Shown here piece by piece: positions 5,190-6,676 of a DNA stretch of 6,676 nucleotides. The notes beneath the pieces are model-generated. The model ran no database searches. It was not told where the DNA came from and saw nothing but the letters and a program-made list of their open reading frames with translations. The stretch spans positions 1 through 6,676 of the forward strand of contig DUJI01000065.1 in assembly GCA_013329855.1 (NCBI GenBank). Reading direction: 5' to 3'. Within the stretch, counting starts at the first letter, position 1, and each line of letters begins with the position of its first letter. The position numbers and the translations under genes were made by a program. Source of the stretch: Thermoplasmata archaeon. GTDB taxonomy: Archaea; Thermoplasmatota; Thermoplasmata; RBG-16-68-12.

Positions 5190-6529
5190 GCCCGGACGGC
5201 GCCGGGACGGATTTCGCGGGTCACGGTCCATCCGTGGCCGATCGTCCAGTCGCCTTCGTGGGTCGTCTGGCCCCCTTCCTGGCGGCTGAGGTGGTCGAGC
5301 TCGGCCTCGAGGTAGTCGCCGTCCGTGTCCGCCTCGGGGATCCAGGTCCCCTGGGAGAGGAGTTGGACCAGGAGGGGCAGGCCACTCGGTCGTCCCTTCC
5401 AGTGGACCGCAAGGAACGCCTTCCGCGCCGACGCGTCTGTAAGGAGCAGCTTCCGCAACACGACGTACGTCTCCCGTTCCCGATGGTTCTCCGGCGGTGG
5501 CCCCTCGAGCCGCTCCTTGTGCTTCTCGAGGTTCTTCAGGATCTTGAGCCAGTCCTTGTTCGTCAGCCCCGTCCGGTCCCAGGGCGCCGTAATGACGGCC
5601 TCGCCGGCGGCGCCGTGGGCGCCGGCCGAGTCGCGCAGCGGCCCGGTCTCGCGCTGGACGAGATCGTATGTGGAACCCTCTTCGACATTCTTCGCGGGGA
5701 CCACCTGGATGGTCACGGCGTTCATCCCGGGGTGGAACCGCGGGTCAAGGACCATAAGGGCGCGGCTGCTCTCCGGGCGGAAGAGCTCCGAGAGGGTGTT
5801 GTTCACCTCGGTCGAGCCGTTCCGTTTCGCGGCGTCGCTCAGGTGCGCGAGCGGGACCGGCGCCGCGCCATTGCGAGGGCTCGCGGCGAGGTCGTCCAGG
5901 TAGGCCTGCGCGACCTGCTGGGTCAGGCGGGGTCGCTTGGATCCCAGGGCGAACTGCACGGCGCTCTTCACCTGCTTCGAGCCGCGGAACATGCCGCCGA
6001 AGCCGGCGCGGAGGACGGCGGTAGTGCCGCTGGCGGTCACGCAATCCTCAATCAGGTCCGTGAGCCGCGTGGTGAGCTTCCGGCGCAGCCGCCCTCCGGG
6101 CGACCTCGATTCGTAGAAGATGCCGCCCCAGCGGAGCGGGGTGAACTCGGCCCAGTCCGGGTCCGTGCCGCTCTTGAGGTACCACGCCAGGGTCTTGTCG
6201 GAGAGGATGGCCCCGACGAGCAGCGGGTCCTCCGTTTCCGCGTGGACGCGGGGCAGCAGGGCCTCCGCGGTGCGCACGGCGGCCTTCAGGAGACGCCTCT
6301 CCGCGCGGGCCTCCTTGACCAGTGCGTGTAGGTCGACCGCGTTGATGGCCTCGATGTCGAAATCTTCCTCCGGATTCATGCGGAGGAACGTCCGGAGCTC
6401 GCTCCGTCCGGTCACCGTGGCTCGCTGGACGATCGCGCTGCCTGAGGAGACCTTGGTCTGGCTCCCGGGCTCCTTCTTTGCCTCCTCATTCGGGGGGAGC
6501 AGGGCCATGAAGAGGGCTGATGCCATCAC
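5159..6529 (-). CDS. Uncharacterised 456-aa protein convergent with the GTPase module
   Basis: I do not recognise this family. The frame is open from GTG at 6529 (ATG follows at 6526, another at 6508) to TGA at 5159-5161. A GGGGGG tract 6 nt before the GTG and a promoter-like box further up support a start at 6529 or 6526. Residues 12-40 are low complexity (Pro, Glu, Lys, Ser), so the folded part probably begins near residue 40-50. Residues 58-100 look helical and charged (HALVKEARAERRLLKAAVRTA). The block 126-140 (WAEFTPLRWGGIFYE) and the basic glycine-rich stretch 173-200 (LRAGFGGMFRGSK) stand out. A charged helix lies at 325-342, and the C-terminus (425-450) is aromatic and strand-like (GDWTIGHGWTVTREI). 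No Walker A, nuclease or protease motif and no membrane segment was found. Only one cysteine is present. Its convergent 31-base overlap with the GAP1-like gene suggests, without proving, membership in the same system. Confidence 0.8.
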   Translation of the reverse strand: MMASALFMALLPPNEEAKKEPGSQTKVSSGSAIVQRATVTGRSELRTFLRMNPEEDFDIEAINAVDLHALVKEARAERRLLKAAVRTAEALLPRVHAETEDPLLVGAILSDKTLAWYLKSGTDPDWAEFTPLRWGGIFYESRSPGGRLRRKLTTRLTDLIEDCVTASGTTAVLRAGFGGMFRGSKQVKSAVQFALGSKRPRLTQQVAQAYLDDLAASPRNGAAPVPLAHLSDAAKRNGSTEVNNTLSELFRPESSRALMVLDPRFHPGMNAVTIQVVPAKNVEEGSTYDLVQRETGPLRDSAGAHGAAGEAVITAPWDRTGLTNKDWLKILKNLEKHKERLEGPPPENHRERETYVVLRKLLLTDASARKAFLAVHWKGRPSGLPLLVQLLSQGTWIPEADTDGDYLEAELDHLSRQEGGQTTHEGDWTIGHGWTVTREIRPGAVRAYTARAPSAD

Positions 6530-6569
6530 GAGATGCCCCCCATGCGGGCCGGGCGAAAGCCGGAAGCCT

Positions 6570-6594
6570 CAATAAGCCTGTGGCGCCGCTTATC
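6570..6594. promoter_or_regulatory. Back-to-back divergent promoter boxes
   Basis: On the minus strand GGCTTATTG (6570-6578) lies about 45 nt before the GTG at 6529. On the plus strand GCTTATC (6588-6594) lies about 22 nt before the GTG at 6613. The cores ATAAGC (6572-6577) and GCTTAT (6588-6593) are an exact inverted repeat with a 10-nt spacer. The spacer holds the position of the BRE (TFB contact) of both promoters, so initiation in the two directions may compete. The same GCTTAT core precedes the thiolase. Confidence 0.5.
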
Positions 6595-6612
6595 GAAAGT
6601 GATACGCGGCGC

Positions 6613-6676
6613 GTGAATCGGCTCGTCTCCGCGCAGCTCATCGCGGAGACGGCCCGGAGCGCGTACGAGCTTACGA
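6613..6676 (+). CDS. N-terminal fragment of an unidentified protein (runs off the right edge)
   Basis: A GTG at 6613 opens a frame of 21 codons to the window edge, reading MNRLVSAQLIAETARSAYEL, a plausible amphipathic start. No in-frame start occurs upstream back to the promoter box, and no clear Shine-Dalgarno-like tract precedes it, which fits a leaderless transcript like the thiolase's. A 10-bp perfect inverted repeat lies at codons 4-13. The family cannot be told from so short a piece, and it could be a false start. Confidence 0.45.
   Translation, partial: MNRLVSAQLIAETARSAYELT
6624..6651. repeat. 10-bp perfect inverted repeat just after the GTG start
   Basis: CGTCTCCGCG (6624-6633) and CGCGGAGACG (6642-6651) are exact reverse complements separated by 8 nt (6634-6641). 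In RNA this would make a strong hairpin beginning 9 nt after the presumed start codon at 6613. About one repeat of this size would be expected by chance in a GC-rich window of this length, so a function is uncertain. Confidence 0.5.

Noticed and set aside
4388..6331. Plus-strand open frame of 647 codons
   Set aside because: It crosses two real genes on opposite strands and its product is Arg/Pro/Gly-rich. An open frame of this kind is common in GC-rich DNA.
1..6676. CRISPR arrays, insertion sequences, integrase or attachment-site repeats
   Set aside because: No regularly spaced repeats, transposase motifs or terminal inverted repeats were seen. The GTPase module shows no sign of recent mobile insertion in base composition.

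Overview
GC-rich window, probably from an archaeon; a high-GC member of the Thermoplasmatota is a guess from style, not from a marker gene. Three starts have short AT-rich boxes placed like archaeal TATA elements. The thiolase box is centred about 28 nt before a GTG start, which fits a leaderless transcript. Other starts have G-rich Shine-Dalgarno-like tracts. A high-GC bacterium cannot be excluded.

Left part (1-2003). A proline-rich protein starts at 143 on the minus strand and runs off the left edge. A complete acetyl-CoA C-acetyltransferase-type thiolase (379-1563, +) follows. Convergent to it is a small minus-strand protein (1695-2003) resembling the DUF4242 / SCO4226-like ferredoxin-fold family; it appears to start at CTG. 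Between these two convergent genes lies a perfect 8-bp hairpin.

Central part (2004-5189). A 300-base gene-free region rich in inverted repeats, including a 13-bp bulged stem, precedes three plus-strand genes: two paralogous P-loop GTPases (2304-3224 and 3313-4317) and a 286-aa protein (4329-5189). The GTPases share a Walker A, an SKFD guanine-specificity motif and a C-terminal signature. The third protein resembles GAP1 (GTPase-associated protein 1) of the predicted bacterial double-GTPase (DO-GTPase)/GAP1 conflict systems. The first GTPase has lost the acidic residue of its DxxG motif while the second keeps it, suggesting a regulatory/active pair. This is the best candidate for a poorly described system here.

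Right part (5159-6676). A 456-aa protein of unknown function runs on the minus strand and overlaps the GAP1-like gene tail to tail by 31 bases. Its promoter box lies back to back with that of a gene starting at 6613 (+), cut off after 21 codons. The 456-aa protein could be a partner or effector of the GTPase module, but only its position supports this.
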